Source of the DNA: Labia minor
Taxonomy: Eukaryota > Arthropoda > Insecta > Dermaptera > Spongiphoridae
Assembly: GCA_963082975.1 (NCBI GenBank)
Contig: OY720345.1
Location: 80,693,034 to 80,757,033 of the forward strand
DNA length: 64,000 nt
Reading direction: 5' to 3'
Part shown: piece after piece, positions 48,601 to 60,174 of the stretch
How positions within the stretch are numbered: position 1 is the stretch's first letter
Layout of the letters: the number at the start of each line of letters is the position of its first letter
The notes under the pieces: generated by a model
Database searches by the model: none
The model's input: the letters and a program-made list of their open reading frames with translations, nothing else
Told to the model about the DNA's origin: nothing
Program-made: the position numbers and the translations under genes

Positions 48601-51600
48601 GATTTAAATATCAAATGCTTTATTATTTAGTTTTAGTTTTATTATTAAGATCATTGAATGTGCGCGAGAACTATTTTTATCATCTATAATAGTCAACTTG
48701 CGTAATGTTTTTTCTAGGCAAATATTAATTTTATTTATTTTATTAAATAAAATAAATAAATAAATAATAACAAAATTATTTTTATTTAGGCAATTGACAT
48801 CTGATTTCTGACGATAAGTATGTCTATATATTCAAATTCAAAGGGAGAACTTAAAAAATAAATACTATGAGAATCATATATAATTCCTTAATACTAAAAA
48901 TATGTTGGATGGAAGCCTCAATTAGAAGTTGATATTTTATTCTTAAAATCATTGTGTATGAAGATCAGAATTGGAGACAATCGCTTTATTTCTAAAATAA
49001 TAGTGAATATGATCTCTTCTCCAAAATTTAAACCTTTTTTCTTATCTTACTCCTTACTCAAAATCAATATTTAAAATGAACTTAAAAAAATATAATGTAT
49101 AGTTAGAGACCAGAATAATAAATAACTAGCCATTTATCTCCAGGTGTGTAGTTAGGTTTCTTAATTAATTAAGTTTGATGAAATAAAATAAAATAAATAT
49201 TTATTTTAAATGCACTTCTTTGACTTTTATTTCAGCAAAAATATAATTATTTATGAAACCTGGCTAATTGTTTTATGAAATTATGGTTAAAAATAAAAGA
49301 AAAATTGAAAAATATTAATTTAGAAAAATATTTTTCAACAAATATAATTTATATTTATATGGAAAATGTAAATAATTGTAATTAATTAATTGAATTAAAA
49401 GAAAAAGAAAAAATAAATAGTTTCCTGGGATGGATCATTCAGATGAAACAATTGTTTGTTCTTTTATTTATTTAATACTTATAAATTAATAATTCTGCTA
49501 CTCTCAGCAAAGTAAAACATTAAATATAATATATTTATTGTTTAAAATTATTTGAAATCTTATAAAATGTTAATTAATCTTGATTTTCTTAAATAGCATT
49601 TAATATAAAAATACAAGCACTTATCTTGATGTATTAAATTATAGAAGTTATTGTTAAAGATAAAGACGAAAATAATTAAATAGACAGACTTATTATTAGA
49701 TAATATATTAATAGATAAAATATATTATTAATAAAATAAAAATATAAAAAATTATTATTATAATAAAAATAATACTTTCAGTTTTTAGTGCTTTTTTAGA
49801 TAAATATAAGATTAGAGTACAATGCTATTATTTGAAATACAAGTTAATATTTCTTTATCATTAATAAACAAAATGGATTTTAATTTAAAATAAAACTCAA
49901 ATTCAAAAAAATAATTATTAATCGAGAGGAATGGAGGGAAAATTTCTCTTCAAACATGCATAATAACTAATCCTAAAAGAGTTAATTAAATACATAGAAA
50001 AATAAAATTTCACAACATATATTATATATATTTTATAAATAAATATAAATATAAATAAAAAATATTTGATAAATAAAACGTTTTTAATCTTTAAAAGTCA
50101 CTTATCACAGATAAAAATCACAAATCACTTCTTAGATTACTTTAAAGGGATAATTCTTTTTTTTTGTAAAAATCCGATTTAACAATAAATAATAACAATG
50201 AATTCATGATAAAAATGAGGGAAAATTTTAAACATTTTTATTTTTAATAAACTAATGAAATTATGTTTATTAATTTATAAAATGCACTTGTATAATTATG
50301 TCTAAAATTGACCCTCAAGGCATGAATCTTGGAATTGTTTACTTAAAAAAAATGTTTTTTTACGAGAGATAAATATGTTTATAAAATATATTAAAATTTT
50401 ATTATAAAATATTTAACAAAGATTTTTGAAATCACATTTTTTGAGTAGTCTTTATGGGAATCATTTTAAATTTAAAATGGATATTTTTAATAAATAGTAA
50501 TAAGGTTAAAATAAAATTAATAATAAATAAATAAAAAAACACGTGTATATTTTTAATACACATTATGAAAAAAGTAAAAGATGTGTTTAAATGTGATAAA
50601 TATTTATCAAGAAAATTATGCTTTTAATTCAAATGACGTTTAATATTTAAACTCATTGAAGAGAATCTTACATAATCATAAATATCACAGCACTGAGATT
50701 CAATCACAATTACCTATGTTTTAGAAGAGAATAAAAATAAAAGACTAGAAAAGGTAAGAAATTCATTAATTAAACTGGACAGATATTGAAAAATATTTTT
50801 AAGGAAAAAATTGAGTTTTTTTTTATTAGTTATTATTATGTCCATTTATCTCAATAACAAGATTTATCCTGGTAATGTAGTTTATTTTTCCCCATTTCTA
50901 ATGAGTTAGTTATCAATCTACCCAATAAGTTTTTCCTAAATAATTTCTCTGTTAACAATCGTCCATTGTACTATATATATATATATATACAATTACTTAT
51001 ACTTATGTATTTATTTTTATGAAAAAATGTTATTTTTATTTTATGTTTATATTCTTTTGAAATTTATAAATTAGATTGGAAAAATGAAAAAATAGAGTGG
51101 ATTTAACAAACGTCATTTGTATTAAAGCATAGATAAGAAAAATAATGGTGAGAGGGCACCCAGCCGAGGGCCATCGTTGACATAGATACCTGTTGAAGAC
51201 GCTGGAATCGTAATCATACTTCGAGTCGTATTCCTTCGCACGAGTATTAGAAGAAGAAATAGTGCCTGAAACTGATGCTGAAGTAGAAGATGAATGGTGA
51301 TGGTGATGGTGGTATCGTGAAGAAGTAGTCCTTGATCCTCCACCATGTGATCGACCTCGGGTTTCAGAACGAGAATAATAGTCCGATTCATAATAAGGAG
51401 ATGGATCATATTCTTTATAACGATAAGATCTGCAAAAATAAAGAATTAATTATATAAATGAAATATAAAACAAAAATATATTCAGATTAATTGTTTTAAA
51501 TTATAATTCCATCAATGTTGTTAGTTTTAAATATTTAAATTTGTTACTTATTTCCTGGATATTATTAATTAAAAATATTAAATTTGTATATTTTGTATAT

Positions 51601-54600
51601 AGGACATAAATGTAAATTTTGAAAATAAATATAATTTTATGGTTTTTGAATTGAATTAAATAAAAATAATTAATTCTATCTGGTACAATTAACGAATAAG
51701 AATAATTTTAAATTTGGAAAATCAATTTATATATTTTTGTTATAAAATTTTATCTTCTTGTTCTTTATTTATTTTATATTATATAAAAATTACCTAATTG
51801 GGGACCGAACTGGACTTTTGTATCGACGTCGTGGAGAGTAATCTCTATCGCGATCTCCTCTTGGTAAATGATGACTTGTTATTCGACTTGGTGATCGAGA
51901 AAAAGATCTTGATCGTGATCTGAAAAAAATATTGATTATCATTATGATAAAATCAATCAATGTCTATGTGTATATTAAATTTAAATAGTTAATATTTTTG
52001 TTTATAATAATATATTTTTGGATTATTCTATTTATTTATTTTATAATTTAATTAAATTCGATGGTAAATATTTTATCTAATAAAGTTATTGAGGTTTATA
52101 ATTAAAGTATGAAAAGATTGAAAACTTAAAAAAATTTAGTTTATGAAATGAAGAATACCTTGATAGAGAAAAAGATCGTGATCGGGTTCTTGAACGAGGC
52201 GTTCTTGAACGAGCCTTGCGTACTCCAATAGAAGCTGGTGGTAATGGAGATCGTGGGGTTCTAGATCGTGATCTACTCCGAGATCTTGGAGTACGAGACC
52301 GAGGAGTATATGAACGACTTCTCGATCGTGTGACTGGAGAATAAGACCGTGATCGAGTAGCTCGTCTGTTTCTTCTTAATTTTCTGTCACGATCATCTTT
52401 TTCACGTAACATTCTTTCAAATGCTTCTAAGGGATCATCAATTGTTCTAAAGAAAGTTATTAAAATTTAATAAAATAATTCATTTGTAAAATTTAAATAA
52501 AATTAAATAAATAATTTTATATTTACCCAGCTTGTGTGCCATTATGAGTACTTCTAGCAATTCCTGGAGGAATTGAAGCGGGAATATGCATATGACCTCC
52601 CCGATAAGAATCTAAAATAAATTAATTTGTTTTATTAATTACAATTGCAATTAAATTTATCTTTTTTTTTATAATCAAAATTTAAATAATCAAAATTTTT
52701 TTCCAAGAAAGATAAAAATAAAATAAAAATTGAACTAATAAATATATGTATTTTATAAAAAAAATTTAAATATTAATAGTTTGTTTTTCCTATGTAAATG
52801 TTAAGATATTGTCAAATAATAATACAAACTAAATTAAAGATAAAACTTACTATGAAGTGAACGACCTCTGCCTCTTGGGAATCCTCGATATCCAGAAATT
52901 CGAGGATCTTCTGTATAATTATTACCTCGAAGATCTAAAAATGAAAACATTTAGTTACATTATTTGAAAAAATTTATAATATAATAATTTAATATTATGG
53001 TATAGAAGTTTGAAAAATTATTTTAATTAAATATCAAAAATAATTGTTTAACCTTTTCATAGTCATTCTAAATGAGAAAAATCGATTTAATAAAAATGCA
53101 AGATGATAAATTAACAAGTTCCTAATCAATTTTAGTAAGAGAACAAATGTTAAACAGAAGAAGTTGAAAAAATTAGAATATTTATATTTCATTAATTAAG
53201 TATAATCATGGAATTCTACCTAAATCAATAAGCCAAATCATATGAATCAAGAGTTTTGTTTTCTTTTAAAAATATATATATATTTTTTCTTTCACCACGA
53301 GAGGAAGGAGAATAAAAAAGGAAGAAAGAAAGAAATAAACAATACGATTTATATAAAATAGTTGTTTTAATTAGATTGTTTTGGTAGTTTTTAATTATAT
53401 TTTTAATTTGTATTACTTACTTGGATCATGGTGATAAGGTAAAGGTGGTAGATGTTCATAACCAGTTGATCTCTGAGGATAACTAAAAACAAAATTAAAT
53501 ATTTAAAGAAAAAACTTTCATGATTAAAAAAATTAAAATAAAATCAATTAAATTACCTTGAATGATAAGCTGAATGAGAATAGTGGGGGGGAATTGGTGG
53601 AGGCCCAGATGTCATACGATGATGACTTAACATGTTTGAAGGTTGATGGACTCCTAATGATTCGATATGATATGCTGCAGGGGCTGGTGGTTGGGATGCA
53701 GATGGAGCAGCTGAAGTTTCGCTATATTCACTTCCAGAATAAGAAGTGCTAGAAGCGCCAGGAGGAGGTGGCTGTCCAGAGGGTACAACTGATCCTGGAG
53801 GTGGTGGAAGAGTATCCTCAGTGCCTGGAGGTGGAGGACCCGAACCATAATTTGGAGGTGGAATTGACGTATCGGGTAATTGATTAGAAGGTATATCAAG
53901 GCTTCGTTCATCAATGGTAGGTGTTCCAGGTCGTTCTTCAATTGAACGCCGATTTCTGCAAAAGAGAAGATATAAATAAAAAATATAATCACATAAAAAG
54001 AAATGATTTATTATACCTATATTAAATTGAAAGTAATTAAGAAACATTATAATTAACTATCACTACTTACCCTGATGGATAATGCTGAATGTGACCTGAT
54101 ATATGAGTTTGAAGAGAATGGTGCGAATGCGAATTTCCTATAAACAATACAGAATAGAATAAATAATAAATCTAATTCCTTTAAAAGAAATAAAAAACAA
54201 CAACGAATATATACATATATATACAACTAATGAATGAAAAGATTGTTTAAAGGTAATAAATAATGTATAAATATAAGAAAAATAATAAAGATGGATAGAT
54301 AAAAGATTGCGGTCTAGGTTCTGAATAAATTATAAAGAAAGGTATAAGGAAGTGTTAATTATCTTAGGTTTCAATCGAACCTGGACCGATAGAAGTTAAA
54401 TGATGTATTGTCGGTGCAAGTTGCGCCTGCTGTGGAGGATAATCCACCTCAGAAGGACGCCGATGAATGGGAGGCATGGGAGCTGTAAGCCCCGCGATTT
54501 TATTAAAATAAATTATTATATTTTTTATATTTTAAAATTAATAGCAATACCTCCAATATCATGGGCAGATTGCAGCCTATGTTTAGAAATAGATCGTCCA

Positions 54601-56945
54601 CAATGGACAAGATCGTTTGACTGAGTAGCAGATGTTCCTAAAACTGGAATACTAACGGATGGGATTGGAGCGTTGGTATTTACAGAAATCAAAGAGGAAT
54701 GAATATTAGAGGTGATAGGCTTAGGTAATAGTGGAGTTTTTGTAATCCGATGAGGATGATTTTGAGATTCCTGATGTTGGGGAGGTGGGGGGTGCGGATC
54801 AGTTGGACGAGAAAGAGATGAATTTGAAGAAGCTAATGTTGTAGTGTTTGTAGATAAAACTGTTGTAGATGTTGGCAATGAAGTAAGTGGTGAAGATTGA
54901 GTTTTCTCAGAAGATTTAGTATTATCTCTACTACAACTTTCTGAAAAAATAAAAAAAAGATGAAAATAGTGAAATTAATTAATCATTAATTAAATAATGA
55001 TCTTACCAAAATTATTTTCTGCATGCATTTTCGAATCAGAAATTTCTTTATTTTCTTCATTGTCTGATTTTCCAACTGAAATTTTGCTTTTTGATTCGTT
55101 GGATGAAAGCAAATTTTCTGGTGCAACAAAATCAGCCAAAGTAGGAACAACTTGTGTTGCTTTACTTTGAATTGGTTTAGGAGGAGCAGTATGAACGACC
55201 TTACGCCGAATTGGTTTAGACATTTTATCATAACCAGTTTCATTTTTGAAATTATTAACAGATGTTCTTAAAAATCGATTTGGGATTAATGTATTTGGAT
55301 AAATATCTTTTTCATGGCAATCGGGACATTCATTTTCTTCAGATTCTAATAATGCGGATCGAATACCTTAAAATTGTAAAGTGGTGTTAGAAAATCAAAA
55401 TACAATATTTTAAAAATTAATTTAGCCAACTTATTCTAATAGATATATGATTGAAACTTACATTCATCACAAAATGAATTTCCACAACAAGCAATCATTA
55501 CAGCATCTCGTAATAAATCTTTGCATATAGTACAAAGAAGTTCTTCAGGTATTTCGGGACTTTCAATCGTAGGCTCTGGCTCACTTTGAAATGGTGGTCG
55601 TTCTTTTTTACCTTCTTTATAAGCCTCGCTGAAAATAATAATTAAAATAATAACATTAACTGTGTAATTATTATTAATTAACTACAAATGAAAAATAAAT
55701 ATTCTTACTGATCAACTGCAGGTACAGCAAATTGTCCAGAAGGTGTCATCATAGCTCCAGGAACAAGTGGTCCATCCACTGGGACCATAAAACTCCTTGG
55801 AATACCAGTGCTTTTTTTGATCTCTATTGGATCTTGCTACAAGAAAATATATGCAAATTAAATTATTATTTATTTTTTAGAATAAATATAAATATTAGAA
55901 GATAAAAAAAAATGTGAATAAGAATGTCAAATTTACATAAATAATTAAATAATAAAGTTATATTTATTAATTAATAATCAAAAAACACATATAATATAAA
56001 TTTAAATTTATAAACCACACACACACACAACATACCTGATTTAAACCAAGAGGACAATTTTTTATCCAATGTCCTGGTTGATGACATTTGTAGCAACGAT
56101 AGTTAGGTGGTACTTCACCCATCTGATTAGCCCCTCGAATTTTCATGTAACTAAAATATATATTTTTATAAGTTAATATGTTATAGATTTTATGAAATAA
56201 AATCAAATCAAAATAAAACTATATACATACTTTGAAGGATTATAATCTTGAGTTGATTGAGTCATCATTGCCTGAATTTTATCTTCTTCACTTGCATCTA
56301 AACTAGAAAGATCGACAGCCTGAAAAATTGTTTTCTTAATTAAGATTTAAGAAAGAGTTATCAAATCAGACAATAATTTACTTTTATTTAAACATTATAT
56401 ATTAATTTTATATATAAAAATTAAATTGTACCTTAGAAAGTTTGTGTGCTCCATGATCTTGACTTTCTCCAGAAGCTATTTCTGATTTACCAATGCCAAC
56501 ATTTAATGCCACATTAGGATCACCCCTAAAATAAAAATATATAAAAATATGCTATTTGAAGGAACAAATAAAATAAATATAAAAATAAAAAATACCATGA
56601 TTTTTTCTGTTGATTAGTTAAAGGAACTCTTGCAACAATAAGTGATGTATTTTTTGGAATAAGGGCTGATTCATCCGAATATACTAAAATATTTGAAAAA
56701 AAATATTTAATTGATATCAGTTCAAGTAAAATGAAAATTGAATAAGAGATTTTAATAAAAATTAAATTAAATTAAGTACCTTCTTTTGTTTGGGCATTTG
56801 TTATTTGTAAATCAAAATCTGTATTTTTTCCTATGCGTTTCTGATGAATAATAGCCTTTTTAAAATCTCGAACAGAAATATGCAACCCATCAAAAGTTAC
56901 AGTATCAAAAGATAGTGCTGATTTAAATTTATAATGTACAGACAT
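37760..56945 (-). CDS. RBBP6: RBBP6/Snama-type E3 ubiquitin-protein ligase, 19 coding exons
   Basis: RBBP6 is a nuclear RING E3 ligase with a ubiquitin-like DWNN domain, linked to pre-mRNA 3' processing and to p53/Rb control in animals. Exons on the minus strand (high to low): 56945-56780, 56683-56596, 56525-56432, 56319-56231, 56150-56036, 55836-55709, 55628-55462, 55366-55007, 54940-54551, 54482-54381, 54137-54071, 53955-53557, 53482-53421, 52934-52851, 52611-52527, 52446-52159, 51919-51794, 51429-51190, 40616-37760. All junctions are GT..AG and every phase matches, giving 1968 residues (human about 1790). Order: DWNN 1-80, zinc knuckle 165-178, RING 259-299, proline-rich about 530-800, RS-rich about 810-940, then a long charged Lys/Arg/Ser tail. 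The start ATG follows a 5' UTR acceptor. Most introns are short; the last is 10.6 kb and holds transposons. Confidence 0.96.
44576..45132. mobile_element. Mariner-derived long inverted repeat
   Basis: Two ~233 bp arms (44576-44808 and 44899-45132) are inverted copies at roughly 95% identity, flanked by TA. They start CTAGGTGTGTCTAAAAAG and, inverted, CGAGGTGTGTCTTAAAAAG, mariner-type termini. Read inward on the minus strand, the left arm encodes a transposase C-terminus (FQALYERCQKCVVASGEYFE). The 90-bp loop (44809-44898) reads VREMLTKDRRLTLRLIAEKL on the plus strand, an N-terminal helix-turn-helix piece. The element is thus a rearranged, non-coding fold-back version of a mariner. Confidence 0.92.
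47680..48131. mobile_element. Non-autonomous hAT element in RBBP6 intron
   Basis: The ends CAGGGCCGTCTTAAGG and, inverted, CAGTGCCGCCCTAACC are related. ATTACAAT duplicates perfectly on both sides (47672-47679 and 48132-48139). Inside are GCGCCC-type motifs near both ends and no transposase frame. Confidence 0.92.
51190..52446 (-). CDS. RBBP6: RBBP6 exons 16-18: RS domain
   Basis: The segment opens with TIDDPLEAFERMLREKD, close to the DPLEAF block before the SR region in RBBP6 proteins. Arg-Ser repeats follow (SRSRSYTPRSRTPRSRSRS and SRSRSFSRSPSR), then a His/Ser-rich stretch. RS repeats are expected to be phosphorylated and to contact splicing and 3'-processing factors. Exons are 52446-52159, 51919-51794 and 51429-51190; the last ends SVFN plus two bases that join the final exon. 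Confidence 0.93.
53557..54940 (-). CDS. RBBP6: RBBP6 exons 9-12: proline-rich region
   Basis: Residues about 404-721 are rich in Pro, Ser, Thr, His and Gln, with runs such as DPHPPPPQHQE, PPPNYGSGPPPPG and LPPPPGSVVP, and no folded domain. This corresponds to the proline-rich segment of RBBP6, likely a docking platform for SH3/WW-type partners. Exon 12 (53557-53955) carries most of the poly-Pro motifs. Confidence 0.9.
55007..55628 (-). CDS. RBBP6: RBBP6 exons 7-8: RING/U-box-like finger
   Basis: Zinc ligands lie in CTICKD (Cys259, Cys262), ACCGNSFCDEC (Cys274/275, Cys280, Cys283) and CPDCH (Cys296, Cys299). This cysteine-only RING, followed by LIPNRFLRTSVNNFKNETGY, is diagnostic for RBBP6 and supplies E3 activity by binding an E2. 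The intron 55367-55461 splits Cys283. All zinc ligands are present, so the ligase should be active. Confidence 0.96.
56036..56150 (-). CDS. RBBP6: RBBP6 exon 5: CCHC zinc knuckle
   Basis: CYKCHQPGHWIKNC (residues 165-178) is a CCHC zinc knuckle, in the place it holds in RBBP6 between the DWNN and RING domains, where it is thought to help RNA or substrate binding. The preceding exons (56231-56319 and 56432-56525) carry the family's linker ASEEDKIQAMMTQS. Confidence 0.95.
56596..56945 (-). CDS. RBBP6: RBBP6 exons 1-2: DWNN domain
   Basis: Residues 1-85 start MSVHYKFKSALSFDTVTFDG and continue GLHISVRDFKK, LQITNAQTKE and DESALIPKNTSLIVARVP, the ubiquitin-like DWNN fold that defines the RBBP6 family. 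The intron (56684-56779) interrupts the codon for Val56, and exon 2 ends within Trp85. Confidence 0.96.
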
Positions 56946-57066
56946 GATGATACACTGAAAATAAAATTAATATATAATAAAAATTAATTAAAAAAATATA
57001 TACACATTTATCAAGTTTAAATATAGGTTAAAATAATTAAAGTAAAAAATATGTTTAAATGTAGTA

Positions 57067-57070
<4 letters not shown>

Positions 57071-57110
<40 letters not shown>
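57071..57110. repeat. (AT)n microsatellite in RBBP6 5' UTR intron
   Basis: About 20 uninterrupted AT repeats lie between the coding start exon and the upstream donor near 57168. Confidence 0.95.
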
Positions 57111-57114
<4 letters not shown>

Positions 57115-57167
57115 GAAATTATTTTTTAAATAGTTTCTATAAATATTAATTTGGGGATTTTACATAC

Positions 57168-57350
57168 CTATTAGTTTTAAACACATCAATATTATCTAAA
57201 TTTAAATCAGAGAAACATAAAGAAGAAAATAATTAAGAAAATAAATTATTATTATTTAAATGATTAATAAAAAAGATATTTATATATATAAATATATACA
57301 TATATAAATTACATATATTTTAAAAATATAGATTGACGCTTAATAAATAT
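57168..57350 (-). other. RBBP6: Probable RBBP6 5' UTR exon
   Basis: Immediately upstream of the RBBP6 ATG an acceptor (TTATTTTCAG before TGTATCATCATG, at 56955) implies a 5' UTR intron. ACTAATAG then GTATGT at 57168/57167 is a suitable donor. The transcription start was not identified; the upper limit given is approximate. Confidence 0.55.
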
Positions 57351-57417
57351 GGCTATATTACAGAGTTAGTCATTGAGGTTGGAAACAAGATATTAAATAA
57401 AATGCACTCAGTTTGTT

Positions 57418-57433
57418 CAAGCGCCACCTATGG
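57418..57433 (-). promoter_or_regulatory. CTCF-like motif upstream of RBBP6
   Basis: On the minus strand CCATAGGTGGCGCTTG contains AGGTGGCGC, the core of the insect CTCF binding motif. It lies just upstream of the inferred RBBP6 start, in otherwise AT-rich DNA, where insulator sites are common. Single-motif evidence only. Confidence 0.35.
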
Positions 57434-57983
57434 AAAATATCTAACTAAATTAAAATAAAATAAATTTTTGCTTCTATTTGTAATTATAATTGTAAAATAA
57501 AACGTTTTAATACATTATAATGTTAAAATACTTTAGATGTTTAATGCCATTAAAATATGAATTCCCTTTCTTTGATTCCTAATATAATCGTTAAATATTT
57601 TTAAACTTTGCCTCACGGTAATATTATGGGAAGCAAGAGAATTTTTCTGCATAAGATACCCGGAAGTTAGTTTAATTAAGAAATTAAATCTTATTATTCA
57701 AAAACATCATAATTTGATAAAAAATATTTAATTTAATATCTCAAGTTCTTAATTGAACAATAACTTTAAATATTCTGTATAAAATATGCTCAGATCCTTT
57801 TCGAAGGAGGAATATTCAAACAAAATATTATAAAGAAAAAATAGTATTTTAAAATTATTAAATTATTTAAAATTATTATTATCCTTGCAAAACAAAATTG
57901 ATAAACTTTGAAATTTTTTGGAAAATTTTTGTTTGTTATAACACACATACACACACATGGATAAACAAAAAAACGTTTTTTTC
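57434..57983. other. AT-rich spacer upstream of RBBP6
   Basis: I see no gene or clear regulatory element. A copy of a GATAAACAAAAAAACG-type repeat starts near 57960 and is interrupted by the two hAT elements that follow. Confidence 0.5.
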
Positions 57984-57991
57984 CTTTAGAA

Positions 57992-58275
57992 CAGCGGTCG
58001 CCAAACTTTTTGACCTCACGGACCAGTTAATTCATAATTTAAATCCCGCGGACCACTAATAGGATTTTTTAAGTGTTAAATATATTTATAAATAAAAATT
58101 GTGACCAAAGAACACATAAACATTGAGTTTTTATAACTTATCACGTATTGTTATGAAAATTGAATCATGTTTTAATGCATCTTAAAACATAACTTAACAT
58201 GATGAGTAAGTATATTCCACATTTCTCTGCGGACCAGCGAAATTTTCTCGCGGACCACCACTTTGGCAACCGCTG
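57992..58275. mobile_element. Non-autonomous hAT element (first of adjacent pair)
   Basis: The ends CAGCGGTCGCCAAACTTTTT and, inverted, CAGCGGTTGCCAAAGTGG pair well, with GCGGACCA motifs inside both ends. CTTTAGAA (57984-57991) on the left and CTTTAGAC (58276-58283) on the right are the target copies, differing by one base. No coding capacity in 284 bp. Confidence 0.9.
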
Positions 58276-58283
58276 CTTTAGAC

Positions 58284-58556
58284 CATAGGTTCCCAAACTT
58301 TTTTGTGTCGTAGACCCCTTGCCATGTTTTTCGGTTTTGTGTAGACCCCCTAAATTGATTTTTTGTAAATTTTTTTTTTTTTTTTTTTTTTAAGAGTCAT
58401 ATAGAATTGAATTATGAGATAGTATAATGTAAGTAAATAAGCTTGAGATCCACTATCGTAGACCCCATTTTCATTTCATGGACCCCCAAATTTTTTATTC
58501 GCTGACGTAGGCCCCTTGTAGGTTGCCTAGACCCCTTGGGGTTGTATAGATCTCTG
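58284..58556. mobile_element. Non-autonomous hAT element (second of adjacent pair)
   Basis: The left end CATAGGTTCCCAAACTTTT and TAGACCCC motifs near both ends are hAT-like; the right end (inverted CAGAGATCTATACAACCCC) is less well conserved. It is flanked by identical CTTTAGAC copies (58276-58283 and 58557-58564), the left one shared with the preceding element. No coding capacity. Confidence 0.85.
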
Positions 58557-58564
58557 CTTTAGAC

Positions 58565-59640
58565 TTAATTTGGAGCCCGCCCAATAATATATCATAAAAT
58601 ATACAATCAAATGTATTTTTTTTATAAATGAATTCAGTGTTTAAACTATTTGATAACCCATTATGTACTCTTAATTATAAGATATTTTACATAACTTAAT
58701 TCATTTTTAGACTACTTTTGGGGTTGTTTTGGCCCAATCGATAAGTCAAAGCATTACACAGAAATAACCACCACACCAAGATTGCACTAAACTAGGATTG
58801 AATCCAAAAAAAAGAAAAATGAATTGAGATCTTACGAGATGTTTTTCAATCTACCCTCATTCATAATTTTATAAATAATTCACTTCATAATATATATATA
58901 ACAAATATATAAATTTCAAAAATGTTACATAGATTATAAAATGCACTAATTATATACAAATTTCTATTTTCAGAATTATTAAGCTTAGAATAATTTTTAA
59001 ATGAAATTATTTTTCCTGAAACCAAAAAAATAATTTTCTTAGATTTTAAAATTTGTAAAAAAAAATCTATGACATTTGAGTCAGAAATACCAAGTATAAA
59101 TATTATATATATAATGCATCTTAAAATTCAATTACATTTATATATAATCTTCTATCATTTTCATTCAAATTCGCCCTTATTCACGTTATGGGTTCTTAAA
59201 AGAATTTTTTATTTATTTTGTCATAAAAATATATTAAAAAATCTTATTGCACTGATTTTGAAAAAGAGAATATTAATATAAAAATTAAAATCCAGACATT
59301 TAAATAGAAATGAAGCTATTTAAAGATATAACTAATAAAAATAAATTAATATAAATTATGAAAAAACTAGTTTTAGTCCACAAAAGATAAGTATACGGCA
59401 TCTATCTTTATAAATAAAACCAAACTGTAATTAATAATCAGAATTAAATAAATTTATTCATAAAACTAATAAAATGGAGTTTTAAAAAAATATTGGATTA
59501 TTTTTTTAAAAGTACTAATGAAAATTTTATATGAAATAAGAATAAATATTTAATTTTTTTTTAAATAATATAATTCTAAGAAAATGATTTTTATATACAA
59601 TAATAATTAACATTTAAACTAAGAGAATCTTGAAAAATAT
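58565..59640. other. AT-rich spacer downstream of NDUFB10
   Basis: The first 20 bp (TTAATTTGGAGCCCGCCC) continue the repeat interrupted by the hAT pair. The rest is AT-rich with no gene; it should include the NDUFB10 3' UTR. Confidence 0.5.
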
Positions 59641-60174
59641 TTATTCTTTCATTCCGCTTCCAACAGGTCCATGACGTCTTTCCCAGATCAGACGGTGTTT
59701 TTGTTTCATATATGCCTTGATAACATCACCATAGGCCCCAAGATCGCCGTATTTTGTGAACCAATTGGCACTTGCTTCTTCATATTGGTCCAATAATAGT
59801 TTACATTTAGTAACACTATCTGGGCCTTCATATAACATACAATCCTCAAAGCGATTACGTAGGATTGCTATTACTTCAGAGTCTACATTTTTATCTCGAA
59901 TAAATTGTTGATTTGCCTCATAGTAACAAACTGAATCATTTTCATAACATTCATCGATATTAGGTACCCGACGAAATTGTCGATGATACCAATAATATTC
60001 TTTTTGATTCGGTTTGACAATAGATTCTAAAAAATAAATATTGTTGGGATTATAAGGTAAAAAAATGTCAAATTGATTTTAATATAAACCTCGAAACCAA
60101 ATAACAGGACTTTCAAGAATATTAGAAACAGCATTAAAAAATTGATCAAAAGGACTCCTGGCTTCTTTAACCAT
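59641..60174 (-). CDS. NDUFB10: NADH dehydrogenase 1 beta subcomplex subunit 10 (PDSW)
   Basis: This is an accessory subunit of mitochondrial respiratory complex I, on the intermembrane-space side of the membrane arm; it supports assembly, not catalysis. Two exons, 60174-60090 and 60026-59641, are joined by a 63-bp intron with a Glu codon split G/AA, giving 156 residues. The first exon encodes MVKEARSPFDQFFNAVSNIL and SPVIWFRE. The second has the family's signature YYWYHRQFRRVPNIDEC, VCYYEANQQF and a late YGDLGAYGDVIKAY, ending GPVGSGMKE. Conserved cysteines occur in DECYENDSVC and EDCMLYEG, matching the disulfide-forming cysteines of NDUFB10. Length is close to the usual ~150-175. The initiator is the first ATG, after an in-frame-poor AT leader. 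Confidence 0.94.

Larger units (their letters stand above)
40617..51189 (-). other. RBBP6: RBBP6 intron 18 (10.6 kb)
   Basis: This unusually long intron splits an Arg codon (AG then A). It is mostly AT-rich, with (TA)n near 42626-42657, 43238-43250 and 46265-46284. It contains the mariner-derived hairpin 44576..45132 and the hAT element 47680..48131. A less AT-rich block at 43035-43210 has no recognisable coding content. Direct joining of exons 18 and 19 keeps the frame, but a small skipped exon inside cannot be excluded. Confidence 0.85.

Noticed and set aside
53558..54047. Extra frames in RBBP6 exon 12
   Set aside because: The 164- and 112-codon frames run into intron sequence; only the frame with proline-rich motifs joins its neighbours in phase.
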